Positions 44,630-52,930 of a stretch of DNA of 64,000 bases are shown piece after piece; position 1 is the stretch's first letter, and each line of letters begins with the position of its first letter. Under the pieces are notes generated by a model that searched no databases, was not told where the DNA came from, and saw only the letters and a program-made list of their open reading frames with translations. Made by a program: the position numbers and the translations under genes. This stretch comes from Methanocella_A sp963769045 (GTDB lineage: Archaea > Halobacteriota > Methanocellia > Methanocellales > Methanocellaceae), in assembly GCA_963769045.1 (NCBI GenBank), contig CAVYKK010000026.1:62001-126000 (forward strand), written 5' to 3'.

Positions 44630-44834
44630 TAGCTTCAACGGCATTCGATGAAATAATAATATTTTAATAAGGCAGAAGGCGATGCGGCTGCGATGCCTGG
44701 CGAGGCGTCGCCATCTGACAGCACAGCATCATTCCCGTTTGCCAGATTCGGCGGATTGTTGGAGGGCTTTCCGACGGCGCTTGCGCCGGAGACGATGCCG
44801 ACAGACCGGAGCCTGATCAATTCAGGGAACTTCA

Positions 44835-44870
44835 GGACGAACATGCCATTCCTTAACAGCATGTTCGTCC
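44835..44870. terminator. 12-bp stem hairpin between convergent genes
   Basis: GGACGAACATGC (44835-44846) pairs perfectly with GCATGTTCGTCC (44859-44870) across a 12-nt loop. It lies between the CCG-domain gene and the convergent phosphatase-like gene, so a shared 3' end signal is likely. The rest of 44630-44887 shows no convincing gene. Confidence 0.5.
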
Positions 44871-44887
44871 GTTGACCCGGTCTAACT

Positions 44888-45997
44888 TCAGACGACGTGC
44901 ACGATGAAGGGTATGTTCATGTCTTCCGGTATCAGCGTGCCGTGATTGCCGCCGTCGAAGGTCGTGTGGCCGCCATGGTCGGCATAGATGATGACGATAG
45001 TGCCATGGTCCAGGTAAGGCAGCATGCGGCCGATCTGCTGATCCGCGAACTCAAGGGCAGCCATGGCCCGGTCGGAAAGCGGTCCGCCTGCATGGGCTGC
45101 CGAGTCCGTGTCCTTGAAGTGCACGAACAACAGGTTGGCGCCGTTATCGTACTTACCGATGGCCTCGGTGACCACTTCGCTGGCTTCGTAGCCGTCCTTG
45201 TTCGCGTCAGGCCGTTTGATGACGTAGTTACCCAAGTTTACGGGTGAGGTCCTGCCGTCGATCCAGTACCCGGTCATCCCGCTGGCGTACACGGTATCCA
45301 GTATCGTCGGGCCGTCGGGATAATAGCTACGCAGGTCACCCTTGCTCGCATTGGGCGCCAGGCCGGAGACAAGCGTCTTGCTGTTAACGATCGAGACTGA
45401 GGGATAGACACACGATATCTGCACCGGCTCGCCGAGTGATGTAATATTGTCGATAATGCCCAGGCTCTTCCCTGCCTCATAGCGGTTGTACCCCATGGCG
45501 TCGACGTAGAATACCACGACCTGCTGTGATTGCGCGTGGATTAGCGTATCGTTCCCGCCCAGGCCGAGGGCGTAGAGCAGCGAGGGCTCGATGTCGAGCG
45601 ACGAACGGGCGGGCCTTTCCGTCACGTTGACCACGATTTTATCCGCTTTGAGGATGTTCTGCCCGTCGAAGATGCTGCCGTTGGGCAGCACGAGGACCGG
45701 TGTATCGAAGTCGGTCGTCGACGCAAACCAGGCCCAGTCGTAGGTGCGGTCCCCGATGGTGACCGCGGTCACCGGGTAGACGCCGAAGCGGTAGAGGAAT
45801 TCCTCCAGGGTCACGCCCGTCGTGCCGTTGATCGTCTCGCCGGAAGGGGCAAGGCTCTCGTATAGCGAACTGTTGATCGTATGCGTGCTGTCGCCGTTGA
45901 TCGTGATGGCCCAGTCGCTCGTCCCCCCGACGCAGCCGGAGACGACGAGGACGAAAAAGAGGGAAAAGGCGGCTATCGCCGCCCCGATTATTCGCAT
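44888..45997 (-). CDS. alkaline-phosphatase-superfamily lipoprotein with SUOX-like N-domain
   Basis: A 369-residue exported lipoprotein (VLVVSGC, Cys22). Residues 28-135 resemble a sulfite-oxidase/molybdopterin-binding-like domain (GVTLEEFLYRFGVYPVTAVTIGDRTYDWAW...ILKADKIVVNV). The rest is an alkaline phosphatase superfamily domain: VVVFYVDAMGYNRYEAGK, FVHFKDTDSAAHAGG, IIYADHGGH, with the conserved metal-ligating Asp/His residues. The usual nucleophile Thr/Ser after the first Asp is not obvious. It is the last gene of the ECF operon, 1 bp from the CXXCH gene. Likely role: hydrolysis of a phosphoester outside the cell, possibly the precursor of the imported vitamin. Confidence 0.75.
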   Translation of the reverse strand: MRIIGAAIAAFSLFFVLVVSGCVGGTSDWAITINGDSTHTINSSLYESLAPSGETINGTTGVTLEEFLYRFGVYPVTAVTIGDRTYDWAWFASTTDFDTPVLVLPNGSIFDGQNILKADKIVVNVTERPARSSLDIEPSLLYALGLGGNDTLIHAQSQQVVVFYVDAMGYNRYEAGKSLGIIDNITSLGEPVQISCVYPSVSIVNSKTLVSGLAPNASKGDLRSYYPDGPTILDTVYASGMTGYWIDGRTSPVNLGNYVIKRPDANKDGYEASEVVTEAIGKYDNGANLLFVHFKDTDSAAHAGGPLSDRAMAALEFADQQIGRMLPYLDHGTIVIIYADHGGHTTFDGGNHGTLIPEDMNIPFIVHVV

Positions 45998-46873
45998 TCA
46001 CGACACCGTGATCGCGTGCACTTCGGGCCAGCTGAGCCGGTTTTTGTCGGACGTCGCCAGCACGATCGCGCCGTTGTTACGTGTCAGGAAGTAACTGCCC
46101 TTGAGCACGCCGTTACCGCTGATCGAGAGGCCGTCGACGCTCACGCTCTTGAAGCCGGTGTAGCCTTCCCCGATCAGGAGGTCCTTGAGGCTGACGCCGG
46201 TCACCATGAAGGCCGAGTCGAAGCCATAGGTCTCGTTCCGGTAGATATAGCTGACCATCTTCTCGCTGACGGGCATCGTCTGCATGCCGTTTTCGATCAT
46301 CTGCCCGAAGGTTACGCTCTTGCCGTTGATAGTGACCGCGTCGCTCATGTTCTCATCCACAATCACGATGGTGCGGATGCCCTTCAGCCAGGTCGAGATG
46401 GGCATGTTGGGGCCCAGGACGCGCACCGAGTAATCGATCGGCACGAAGACGGTATCGTCAGACACCTGGTCCCGGGTCAGCACAAGCTTGAAGTCGTCGG
46501 CGTACAGGATTAGCCTGTCGAAGTCGGTGACATTGTGCGACCGCAGGAACTCCAGCACGGGGACGCCTCGCGACGGGACCCCGCCCTCGTACTGCGACTC
46601 CAGCGTGCTGATATCCCGCTGCGGCAGGTCGAAGATGCTGTCCACGACCACGAATTCGTCCTGCGGCGCATCGCCCGTGAGCAGGATCGTGCCGTTCACG
46701 TTGACATCGGGGGCGATAACGCTGCCGTGGCCTTCCGCGTGGCACTCGTTGCAGTCCAGGCCGAGGCCGTTGCTGCTGCCGCCCTGGCCGGCGGTGAGCG
46801 CATATGTGCCCACCGCGGCCACGATGAGCCCGATGGCCAGCCCGGCCAGCAGGAACTTGTATGCTTTCTGCAT
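45998..46873 (-). CDS. exported CXXCH protein with two SUOX-like domains
   Basis: A 291-residue protein with a signal-anchor helix (FLLAGLAIGLIVAAVGTYAL) and a CNECH haem-c motif at residues 41-45. Two cysteine-free domains resemble the sulfite-oxidase molybdopterin-binding fold: RGVPVLEFLRSHNVTDFDRLILYADDFKLVL...TWLKGIRTIVIV, then VTGVSLKDLLIGEGYTGFKSVSVDG...EVHAITV. The catalytic Cys of SUOX is absent, so ligand binding is likelier than Mo catalysis. It is membrane-tethered outside, between the two lipoprotein genes; the 3' gene starts directly after. Confidence 0.65.
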   Translation of the reverse strand: MQKAYKFLLAGLAIGLIVAAVGTYALTAGQGGSSNGLGLDCNECHAEGHGSVIAPDVNVNGTILLTGDAPQDEFVVVDSIFDLPQRDISTLESQYEGGVPSRGVPVLEFLRSHNVTDFDRLILYADDFKLVLTRDQVSDDTVFVPIDYSVRVLGPNMPISTWLKGIRTIVIVDENMSDAVTINGKSVTFGQMIENGMQTMPVSEKMVSYIYRNETYGFDSAFMVTGVSLKDLLIGEGYTGFKSVSVDGLSISGNGVLKGSYFLTRNNGAIVLATSDKNRLSWPEVHAITVS

Positions 46874-46887
46874 TTTTACCGCACCAC

Positions 46888-47796
46888 TCAGTCGATCCGA
46901 ATCTTGGTGAGGTTGCTCACCCAGGTGTTCGAGGGCTGTCCGGGTATGATGTCACGCAGCACACCGTTCTCGTCGATGGCTACGATAGCGTCTGTGCTCG
47001 CCTGGATGTCCGAGAGGCTGACGTTCTTGCTGAAACCGCTCGCATCGCCGCTGATGAACTGTACCGTATCGGCCTTCGGTCCGGCCAGGTCCAGCAGATC
47101 GTTGAGCGAAACACCTGTGTAAGTATTAGTGTTGTTCTTGCTGTCGGTCGCGGTGATCGTCATTTGTGTCATGTTCTTGAGAGCACTCAGCGTGAAGGTC
47201 GGCTTGTTCGTGACGTTGGCGCCGGATATCCGGAGGGCAACCGACTCGACCGATCCGCCGACGATCTGGATCTCTGCCGGCATCTTGATCCAGTTGCTCT
47301 TCTCTCCGCCGTTGAAGACGAAGGAGATCGGGTACTTGTCGTTAAAGCCGGCCGTGTTGGCCACGCCATCGGTCTTCAGTGCGAGGATGCCCATATTGAA
47401 CTGATCGAGAGTGTAGTCGATCTTATAGCCATCCGGAGCCACCGCAGTAAAGGACACGTCGCCCGCCGGGAGACCGGCCTTGTTGACGATGTCCATCAGG
47501 GGTACGCCGACGTAGCTGCCGCTGGTCTCGGTGCCGACCGAGTTGACGACGGAGACGCCTTTCAGCTCTTTCAGCTGCATGGCTCGCAGGTCCGCATAGG
47601 TCAGCGTGACGGGTGTCGCGCCGCCAGTCACCTTGATGCTGTAGTCCATCGTGGCCGGGAGGCCGGCCGTCAGGTCTCCGCCGGCGGACACCGTAGGCGT
47701 CGGGCTGACAGTGCTGCTCGAGCAGCCGGATAAGGCTGCGGCTATCATTATGATTAGCGCTATGGTCAATATCACCGATATCTTCTTGGATTGCAT
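46888..47796 (-). CDS. lipoprotein with two SUOX-like domains
   Basis: A 302-residue lipoprotein (ALSGC, Cys25) with a short Thr/Pro spacer. Two domains follow. The first is VTLTYADLRAMQ...GSYVGVPLMDIVNKAGLPAGDVSFTAVAPDGYKIDYTLDQF...NWIKMPAEIQIV. The second is TGVSLNDLLDLAGPKADTVQFISGDASGFSKNV...TWVSNLTKIRI. These match the core of the sulfite-oxidase molybdopterin-binding fold (GVPLxDLLxxAG, aromatic-Gly, WV/WIK end), but no Cys ligand for Mo exists. It may be the extracellular solute-binding part of the operon. A promoter could lie in the AT-rich 113-bp gap before it; AGGTG precedes the ATG. Confidence 0.7.
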   Translation of the reverse strand: MQSKKISVILTIALIIMIAAALSGCSSSTVSPTPTVSAGGDLTAGLPATMDYSIKVTGGATPVTLTYADLRAMQLKELKGVSVVNSVGTETSGSYVGVPLMDIVNKAGLPAGDVSFTAVAPDGYKIDYTLDQFNMGILALKTDGVANTAGFNDKYPISFVFNGGEKSNWIKMPAEIQIVGGSVESVALRISGANVTNKPTFTLSALKNMTQMTITATDSKNNTNTYTGVSLNDLLDLAGPKADTVQFISGDASGFSKNVSLSDIQASTDAIVAIDENGVLRDIIPGQPSNTWVSNLTKIRID

Positions 47797-47909
47797 GACA
47801 ACACACCTTAATAGTTAACCCCATTAACAGGTACAAGTAGCATACCTTTCTTACTTATTAAATCTTATGTAATCTAAATCAATTGACATCAGCCTGGTAT
47901 AGTCGCCTA

Positions 47910-48725
47910 TTAGCCGTAGGTAACGATGCCCGGCAGCTGGAAAAGGCCGGTAAGCACGCAGACCAGCAGGATGACAAATAAGGCAACAGCCGCCGCCAGG
48001 ACGATGATATCGGCCACGGCGAACCGGCTGTGGCGAAGTGAAGTGCGCCACGGCTTGATGCCGAAAGCCCGGCCTTCCATGGAGATGACCAGCACATCGA
48101 CCTTTGACAGCGCCGAGACGACCAGCGGCAGCAACGTATAGCGGGCAGAGTTGATCAATGCCCGCAGCCCCTGCCCGTCGATGTCGAGCCCGCGTGCCTG
48201 CTGCGCGCACCGGACAGTCCCTGCCTCGGATTCAAAGACAGGAATGAACCGGATAGCCGTGACCAGCATGAAGCCGTAGCGATAAGGGATACCTGCCCGG
48301 ATGAGTGCATAGGCAAGCTCTCCGGGGTCTGTGGTGAACACGAAAATGGCGCTGGCCAGGATAATGCAGACGAATCGCAGCGCCAGCACGATGCCGACTG
48401 CCACTCCGTGCGACGTTACCGGGATGGCGAACAGGACCAGCGGTATCGAGAAGTAGACGTCCCCGCTGGCGTTGAAGATCACCTGTACGATGAAGAGCAG
48501 CACCGCGAATGACAGCAGGAACCGGGAGGTAAGCAACGAGGCAAGCACCCTTGACCTGACCATTGCTATGATGGCGACCAGCGACAGGAAGACCAGCAGC
48601 TCGATCGGGATGCTGGCGAAGAGGAAGATGCCGACACTGAACAGTACCAGCACGATCAGCTTCGTCAGCGGGTTCAGGGCATGCAGGAAAGTCGTTCCTG
48701 CCTCGTACTTTACTCTCGCGGGCAT
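47910..48725 (-). CDS. ecfT: ECF transporter transmembrane component (EcfT)
   Basis: A 271-residue membrane protein of the EcfT/CbiQ family that couples two ATPases to the substrate-binding S component. It has HALNPLTKLIVLVLFSVGIF near the start, helices throughout, and two coupling motifs, QQARGLD and EGRAFG, in the cytoplasmic loops (the Ala-Arg-Gly type). It overlaps the upstream ATPase by 16 bp, so translational coupling is likely. Confidence 0.93.
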   Translation of the reverse strand: MPARVKYEAGTTFLHALNPLTKLIVLVLFSVGIFLFASIPIELLVFLSLVAIIAMVRSRVLASLLTSRFLLSFAVLLFIVQVIFNASGDVYFSIPLVLFAIPVTSHGVAVGIVLALRFVCIILASAIFVFTTDPGELAYALIRAGIPYRYGFMLVTAIRFIPVFESEAGTVRCAQQARGLDIDGQGLRALINSARYTLLPLVVSALSKVDVLVISMEGRAFGIKPWRTSLRHSRFAVADIIVLAAAVALFVILLVCVLTGLFQLPGIVTYG

Positions 48726-49432
48726 CCCCCCGGCAGATAATCCTTCATGCCCAGCGCTTCGATCTTCAGCCGGGCTGCTTCGGGCGCATCGTCGACCGCT
48801 ATCCGGCCGTCGCGGAAGAGCACCACCCGATCGCAGTGCCGGTAGACCATGTCGATGTCATGGGACACCATCAGGATAGTCTTACCCTCCTGTTTCAGCG
48901 CCTGCAGTTCTTCCGTCATCGCGGCCACGTTGAAATAGTCCTGGCCGACGAAGGGCTCGTCCATTAACAGCAGTCGTGGCTGGTGCGGTAGCACTGAGCA
49001 GATGTTGAGGCGACGCTTCTCGCCGAAGCTCAGCCCCATCGGGTGCCGATCCGCATAACGGCTGAGCCCGAACCTTTTAAGAGCATCATCGACCCGGCGA
49101 TCACGCGTCTCCCGGTCGATACCGAAGTTATTGCAGGCGAACCCTACTTCGCCCCGGACGGTACGCTCGAAGATCTGGTGGTTCGGGTTCTGGAACACGT
49201 AGCCGGCCATACGGGCGAGACGGGAGACCTTTCCGGCCTTCGTGCTTTCGCCACAGACCTGCACTGACCCCTGCGCGGGCTTGTGTATCCCGATCAAGTG
49301 AGCGAGGAAGGTGGTCTTGCCCGAGCCGTTAGGCCCGATGATGCCGACGATCTCGCCGCTGCATGCCTTGAATGAAACGTCATGCAGCACCTCTTTGCCA
49401 TCATAGGAAAAACGCAATCCCTCGACTTTCAC
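48710..49432 (-). CDS. ecfA: ECF transporter ATPase, second copy
   Basis: A 240-residue ABC ATPase: Walker A GPNGSGKTTF, Q-loop YVFQNPNHQ (the ECF-type QNPxxQ), signature LSFGEKRRL, Walker B LLLMDEPFVGQD, switch VSHDIDMV. The GTG start at 49432 lies within the previous gene (32-bp overlap), and its 3' end overlaps ecfT by 16 bp. It works with the paralogous ATPase at 49401-50258. Confidence 0.93.
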   Translation of the reverse strand: MKVEGLRFSYDGKEVLHDVSFKACSGEIVGIIGPNGSGKTTFLAHLIGIHKPAQGSVQVCGESTKAGKVSRLARMAGYVFQNPNHQIFERTVRGEVGFACNNFGIDRETRDRRVDDALKRFGLSRYADRHPMGLSFGEKRRLNICSVLPHQPRLLLMDEPFVGQDYFNVAAMTEELQALKQEGKTILMVSHDIDMVYRHCDRVVLFRDGRIAVDDAPEAARLKIEALGMKDYLPGGCPRE

Positions 49433-50258
49433 GGTTTCCTCGCATGGCGTATCTGTCTGGCGATTCGCGTGTACACAACGCCATTCGGCGCCGGGCTCTG
49501 CCGGCAGCCTGTATGCCCATCGCTTTGATACGCTCCCGGTAGAGACGGAGGACTTCGTCCGGCCTGCCGTCCATGACGATCCGGCCGCCGTCCATGATGA
49601 GCAGCCGGTCCGCGAGCGGCATGATGCGGTCCAGCTTGTGCTCGATCACGATGATAGTCAGGCCCGACTCCTGCCGCAGCCGTGCGATGGCCGCCAGCAC
49701 TTCGGCCGTAGACGTAGGGTCCAGGTTGGAGGTGGGCTCGTCCAGGATGAGCACGCGGGGCTGCATGGCGAGTATGGAAGCGATGGCCACCCGCTGCTTC
49801 TCCCCGCCGGACAGCTCGTAGATGTCCCGTCCGCGGAGATGGAGGGCGTTGACCAGCCCCAGCGATCGTTCGACGCGCTTCCGGACCTCGTCGAGGGGCA
49901 GGGCCAGGTTCTCCGGGCCGAAGGCGACCTCGTCGTCGACCTCCAGGGTGCAGAGCTGCGATTCCGGGTCCTGCTGCACGATGCCGACTATCGTCGAGAG
50001 GTCGGCCAGGCTGGCACGGTCGGTCTGAAGGCCGCCGGCGACGACGGTTCCTTCCAGTTTTCCCTCGATGACATGCGGAATATAGCCGCCGATGGCCATG
50101 GCCAGAGTGGACTTACCGCAGCCCGACGGGCCGGTGATCGCCACGAACTGGCCTTCGGGGATTTCCAGGTCGATGCCGTCCAGCGCCCGGCAGCTGGCAT
50201 TATAGAAAGAAAAGGAGAGCCCCTTCAGGGACACGACTGACCGGGCTATCGTCATCAT
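49401..50258 (-). CDS. ecfA: ECF transporter ATPase, first copy
   Basis: A 285-residue ABC ATPase: Walker A GPSGCGKSTL, Q-loop GIVQQDPESQLCTLEVDDEVAFGPENL, signature LSGGEKQRV, Walker B VLILDEPTSNLD, switch IEHKLDRI. It starts 5 bp after the S-component gene and overlaps the second ATPase. The last 45 residues (MGIQAAGRARRRMALCTRESPDRYAMRG) are an odd basic tail; they overlap the next start and may be dispensable. Confidence 0.93.
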   Translation of the reverse strand: MMTIARSVVSLKGLSFSFYNASCRALDGIDLEIPEGQFVAITGPSGCGKSTLAMAIGGYIPHVIEGKLEGTVVAGGLQTDRASLADLSTIVGIVQQDPESQLCTLEVDDEVAFGPENLALPLDEVRKRVERSLGLVNALHLRGRDIYELSGGEKQRVAIASILAMQPRVLILDEPTSNLDPTSTAEVLAAIARLRQESGLTIIVIEHKLDRIMPLADRLLIMDGGRIVMDGRPDEVLRLYRERIKAMGIQAAGRARRRMALCTRESPDRYAMRGNRESRGIAFFL

Positions 50259-50262
50259 GAGC

Positions 50263-51297
50263 TTAGTATACTTTGATCTTATTAACGTTTCTCACCCACA
50301 TGCCCCCGGCAAACCCGGGCGCCACCAGACGGACGTAATCGGAGTCGCTCTCCACGCGGGAGACGTTCAGGATCAGGTTTTTGCCCCGGATTTCCGAGAT
50401 GTTGAACGTCTGATAATATCCGTCGGCGGCGACCACGTCGATCTTTGTCGCGTCGGCGCTCACCCTGGCGTCATCGAGGATATAGTCGATGGACAGCCCG
50501 GTGTAGTCCTGTGCCGGATAGTGCTTATAGGTGCCGTCCATGGGCGTATTGACTGTGATATATTGAGAAGTATACGTTGGCAGGTAGTAGTCCTTCGGCT
50601 CCACGATCTTACCGGTCACGTGGACCACCATCGGGTCTTCCCGGACCTGTACTAAGGCAAAGTAATAGATTGCGGAGAACAGGATGGCGACTGCGAGCAC
50701 CAGCGCGAACGCCTTCGGTATGCTGAAAGACAGCAGGCTCTTTTTCTGCTTTTCCCGGCGTACGATGCCGGCGTCCTCGAGGTTGTCCATGACACCGCCC
50801 GTGAAGTATCCTGCCATTACCGCGCCGGACACGAAGGCCAGCCCGCCCCAGATAGCGAAGAGCCATACGTTGCCGTAGGAGTTGTACAGGAGCTGGAAGA
50901 CGAGGACGTTGGCGAACGCACCAAGGCCGCCGCCCAGCATATAGGATACCGTGCGATACTTCCGGAACGGCCAGTAGCCCACCTCGGCGCCGATGCCCTC
51001 GATGGTCGAGATGACGACGACCACTATGCCGTGCGGGTTGCCGGTAATGAACTCTACGAACCCCTTGACTGCCCCGCCGATCAGGCCGGAGCCGATCTTG
51101 CGGGTGATGGCGATCATCAGGAGCAGCCACAGGACGTGCAGGCCGGCGACCACGTTGCCGGCGCCGAACGGCACGCCCACGAGATGGTTGATCATGTTGG
51201 CGAGATAGCTGACATAAGTGGACAGAACGCCGCCGAGCGCCGCGAGCACGGCAATGACGAGGAGGTCCCGGGTGCTGAAGTAATATTTGCTGGCCAT
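50263..51297 (-). CDS. ECF S component (YkoE-like) fused to a SUOX-like domain
   Basis: A 344-residue fusion. The N-terminal 180 residues are an ECF substrate-specific membrane component (STRDLLVIAVLAALGGVLSTYVSYLANMINHL, GSGLIGGAVKGFVEFITGNPHG) that resembles YkoE, the thiamine/HMP-type S protein. After a further helix (FALVLAVAILFSAIYYFAL), an extracellular domain of about 110 residues has the SUOX-like pattern (YTGLSIDYILDDARVSADATKIDVVAADGYYQTF...GMWVRNVNKIKV). I use ATG 51297; a TTG at 51330 would add 11. First gene of the seven-gene operon. No TPP riboswitch motif was recognised upstream. Confidence 0.75.
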   Translation of the reverse strand: MASKYYFSTRDLLVIAVLAALGGVLSTYVSYLANMINHLVGVPFGAGNVVAGLHVLWLLLMIAITRKIGSGLIGGAVKGFVEFITGNPHGIVVVVISTIEGIGAEVGYWPFRKYRTVSYMLGGGLGAFANVLVFQLLYNSYGNVWLFAIWGGLAFVSGAVMAGYFTGGVMDNLEDAGIVRREKQKKSLLSFSIPKAFALVLAVAILFSAIYYFALVQVREDPMVVHVTGKIVEPKDYYLPTYTSQYITVNTPMDGTYKHYPAQDYTGLSIDYILDDARVSADATKIDVVAADGYYQTFNISEIRGKNLILNVSRVESDSDYVRLVAPGFAGGMWVRNVNKIKVY

Positions 51298-51393
51298 CGA
51301 GATCACGTAGTAATTGTTTTTAGTTAACAATAACTATTTTAGCAAAGTGTTATACTTATACAAGCTGGATATATACGTTTTGAGGATGGAAGA

Positions 51394-52167
51394 TTGCAGC
51401 CGGAACAGGCTTTACTGATCACAGGCGCAGCGGCATCTGGCGCGTTTATCATTTCCATATTAACCTCCCATAAAAGATATGCGAAATATTGCGCGTTTGC
51501 CAGCTGCGCCTTGATGATACTTGCACTTGCTCTGCGGTGGTATACCATGGGGCGGCCGCCATGGGCGGAGCTCTACGAGTCCGCAGCGTTGCTTGCATTT
51601 ATCACTGGCCTGGCTGCGGCTGCATTATACCGAAAGGATGAGCCAGCGCCCCTTTGCCTGGCGCTGTCCGGCTTATCCGCATTCTTAGCCCTCTTCTCCG
51701 CTTACCTCTGGGAGCCGAATCCCGTACTGTCTGAAGCGCTGGACAGCGGCTGGCTCCTGGTCCACGTGCCCGTTGTCATCGCTTCCTATGGCCTGTTTGC
51801 CATTTCAGCAATGGCTTCGGCAGCGTACGTTTATTTTTTATTGAAGGGCAGGAGAAGCACGCCTGCGCTCGCGAGGCTGGACAGAATCGCCAGCATATCG
51901 GTCTACATCGGCCTCATACTGCTAATTGCAGGAACGATCATGGGAGCGATATGGGCAAAAGCTGCCTGGGGCGCATACTGGTCATGGGACCCGAAGGAGA
52001 CATGGGCGCTGATCACTATCGCCATATACGCGATTTATGCCGTCCTGCGTCTCAGGGGCATGAAAGGCGAAGACGCCGCCTATATTTCAATGCTGGGCTT
52101 CCTGTCAGTCATTTTTACATATATCGGTGTATCGTACCTGATACCCGGCCTGCACAGCTATGCGTGA
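51394..52167 (+). CDS. ccsA: CcsA/CcmC-family cytochrome c assembly protein
   Basis: A 257-residue membrane protein with about eight helices. It carries the tryptophan-rich haem-handling signature (WAKAAWGAYWSWDPKETWALI), with a conserved His (LVHVPVVIASYGLFA) upstream, as in CcsA/ResC and CcmC/F. These present haem for covalent attachment to CXXCH apoproteins outside the cell. ATG or TTG near 51394 begins the frame. Divergent from the ECF operon, 97 bp apart. Two CXXCH proteins lie within 9 kb. The partner CcsB/ResB is not in the window. Confidence 0.88.
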   Translation: MQPEQALLITGAAASGAFIISILTSHKRYAKYCAFASCALMILALALRWYTMGRPPWAELYESAALLAFITGLAAAALYRKDEPAPLCLALSGLSAFLALFSAYLWEPNPVLSEALDSGWLLVHVPVVIASYGLFAISAMASAAYVYFLLKGRRSTPALARLDRIASISVYIGLILLIAGTIMGAIWAKAAWGAYWSWDPKETWALITIAIYAIYAVLRLRGMKGEDAAYISMLGFLSVIFTYIGVSYLIPGLHSYA

Positions 52168-52346
52168 TAAAGCGCTGATTCTAATGGCAAATTATATGTA
52201 TAATGAATAATAATGATATATTATCGGATCAGCATAGTATCTCTATGCCCGAATTTTATTGGCTTCTGTCGTGACTGAAGATCGCAGAGGCCTCCCGCAC
52301 ATTGCTATCCTGCCTGCGGGCAAGTCGACAATTGCCGGTGAATAAC

Positions 52347-52580
52347 ATGCTTACACCTCCATTCATGATAAGCGGCGGAATCATTGCAGCCACAGGGGCA
52401 ATAGTGTCCGCCATAGGGCTTGCTGGATGTACCATTTTCTCAATTATGCCAGATGGCACTATTAGCCTGCACCCCGTTTTCGCAGCAATCGCCGTTATCG
52501 GCATAGCGATCGTGATTGGCAGTTCCTTCGTCGAAGCACGGGCCGCAAGGAAAAGACCGGACTCTGACGACTTGTTCTGA
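52347..52580 (+). CDS. small two-helix membrane protein
   Basis: A 77-residue protein with two hydrophobic helices (ISGGIIAATGAIVSAIGLAG and PVFAAIAVIGIAIVIGSSFV) and a charged cytoplasmic tail (EARAARKRPDSDD). The ATG is preceded by GGTG. Located 180 bp after ccsA on the same strand, possibly an accessory of haem delivery; inferred only from position. Family not recognised. Confidence 0.5.
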   Translation: MLTPPFMISGGIIAATGAIVSAIGLAGCTIFSIMPDGTISLHPVFAAIAVIGIAIVIGSSFVEARAARKRPDSDDLF

Positions 52581-52930
52581 TCATTGATATGCTCCGTGCT
52601 GAGCATTGAAACGCTCTCGAATAGCATAGACCGGGCACCCCTCCGATAAATTCGGCAGGTAATTGCCAGACTGTTTCAATAAATAACTCATTTTTAACGC
52701 TTTTTTCATAAATAAAAACGATATTAGCACCAATATACGATTACAGCATAAAATAGCGCCTTAAATGAAAGTATATATAATATCTGCCCCTCTTTTCGTT
52801 ATTGTATGACAGATTGGCCGTATTTGCCCCGGAATCGGCAGCGATCACGAGACATGCCGGTGATGCCCATGGCGTTTCCGGAAAAGCCCCGCCGATTAAT
52901 GCTACAGATAATACCTGAGGCGACAATACG
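52581..52930. other. 350-bp intergenic leader region
   Basis: No gene seen. The left half is AT-rich with runs of A and T (52675-52730). The right half is G+C-rich; it contains a possible hairpin CGGCA...TGCCG near 52838-52860 and an ATGCC...GGCGT pairing just downstream. This could be a structured 5' leader for the PKD-protein gene; I could not match it to a known riboswitch. Confidence 0.35.

Noticed and set aside
44635..44862. 75-codon minus-strand and 60-codon plus-strand frames in the gap before the phosphatase-like gene
   Set aside because: Both cross the 12-bp hairpin at 44835-44870 and lack ribosome-binding sites or domains.
51298..51393. TPP riboswitch expected upstream of a YkoE-like transporter
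   Set aside because: The 97-bp gap is AT-rich and lacks the CUGAGA and related TPP-box sequences.
52800..52930. possible riboswitch upstream of the PKD-protein gene
   Set aside because: Some pairing is possible, but I could not match conserved positions of any known riboswitch class; kept only as an intergenic note.
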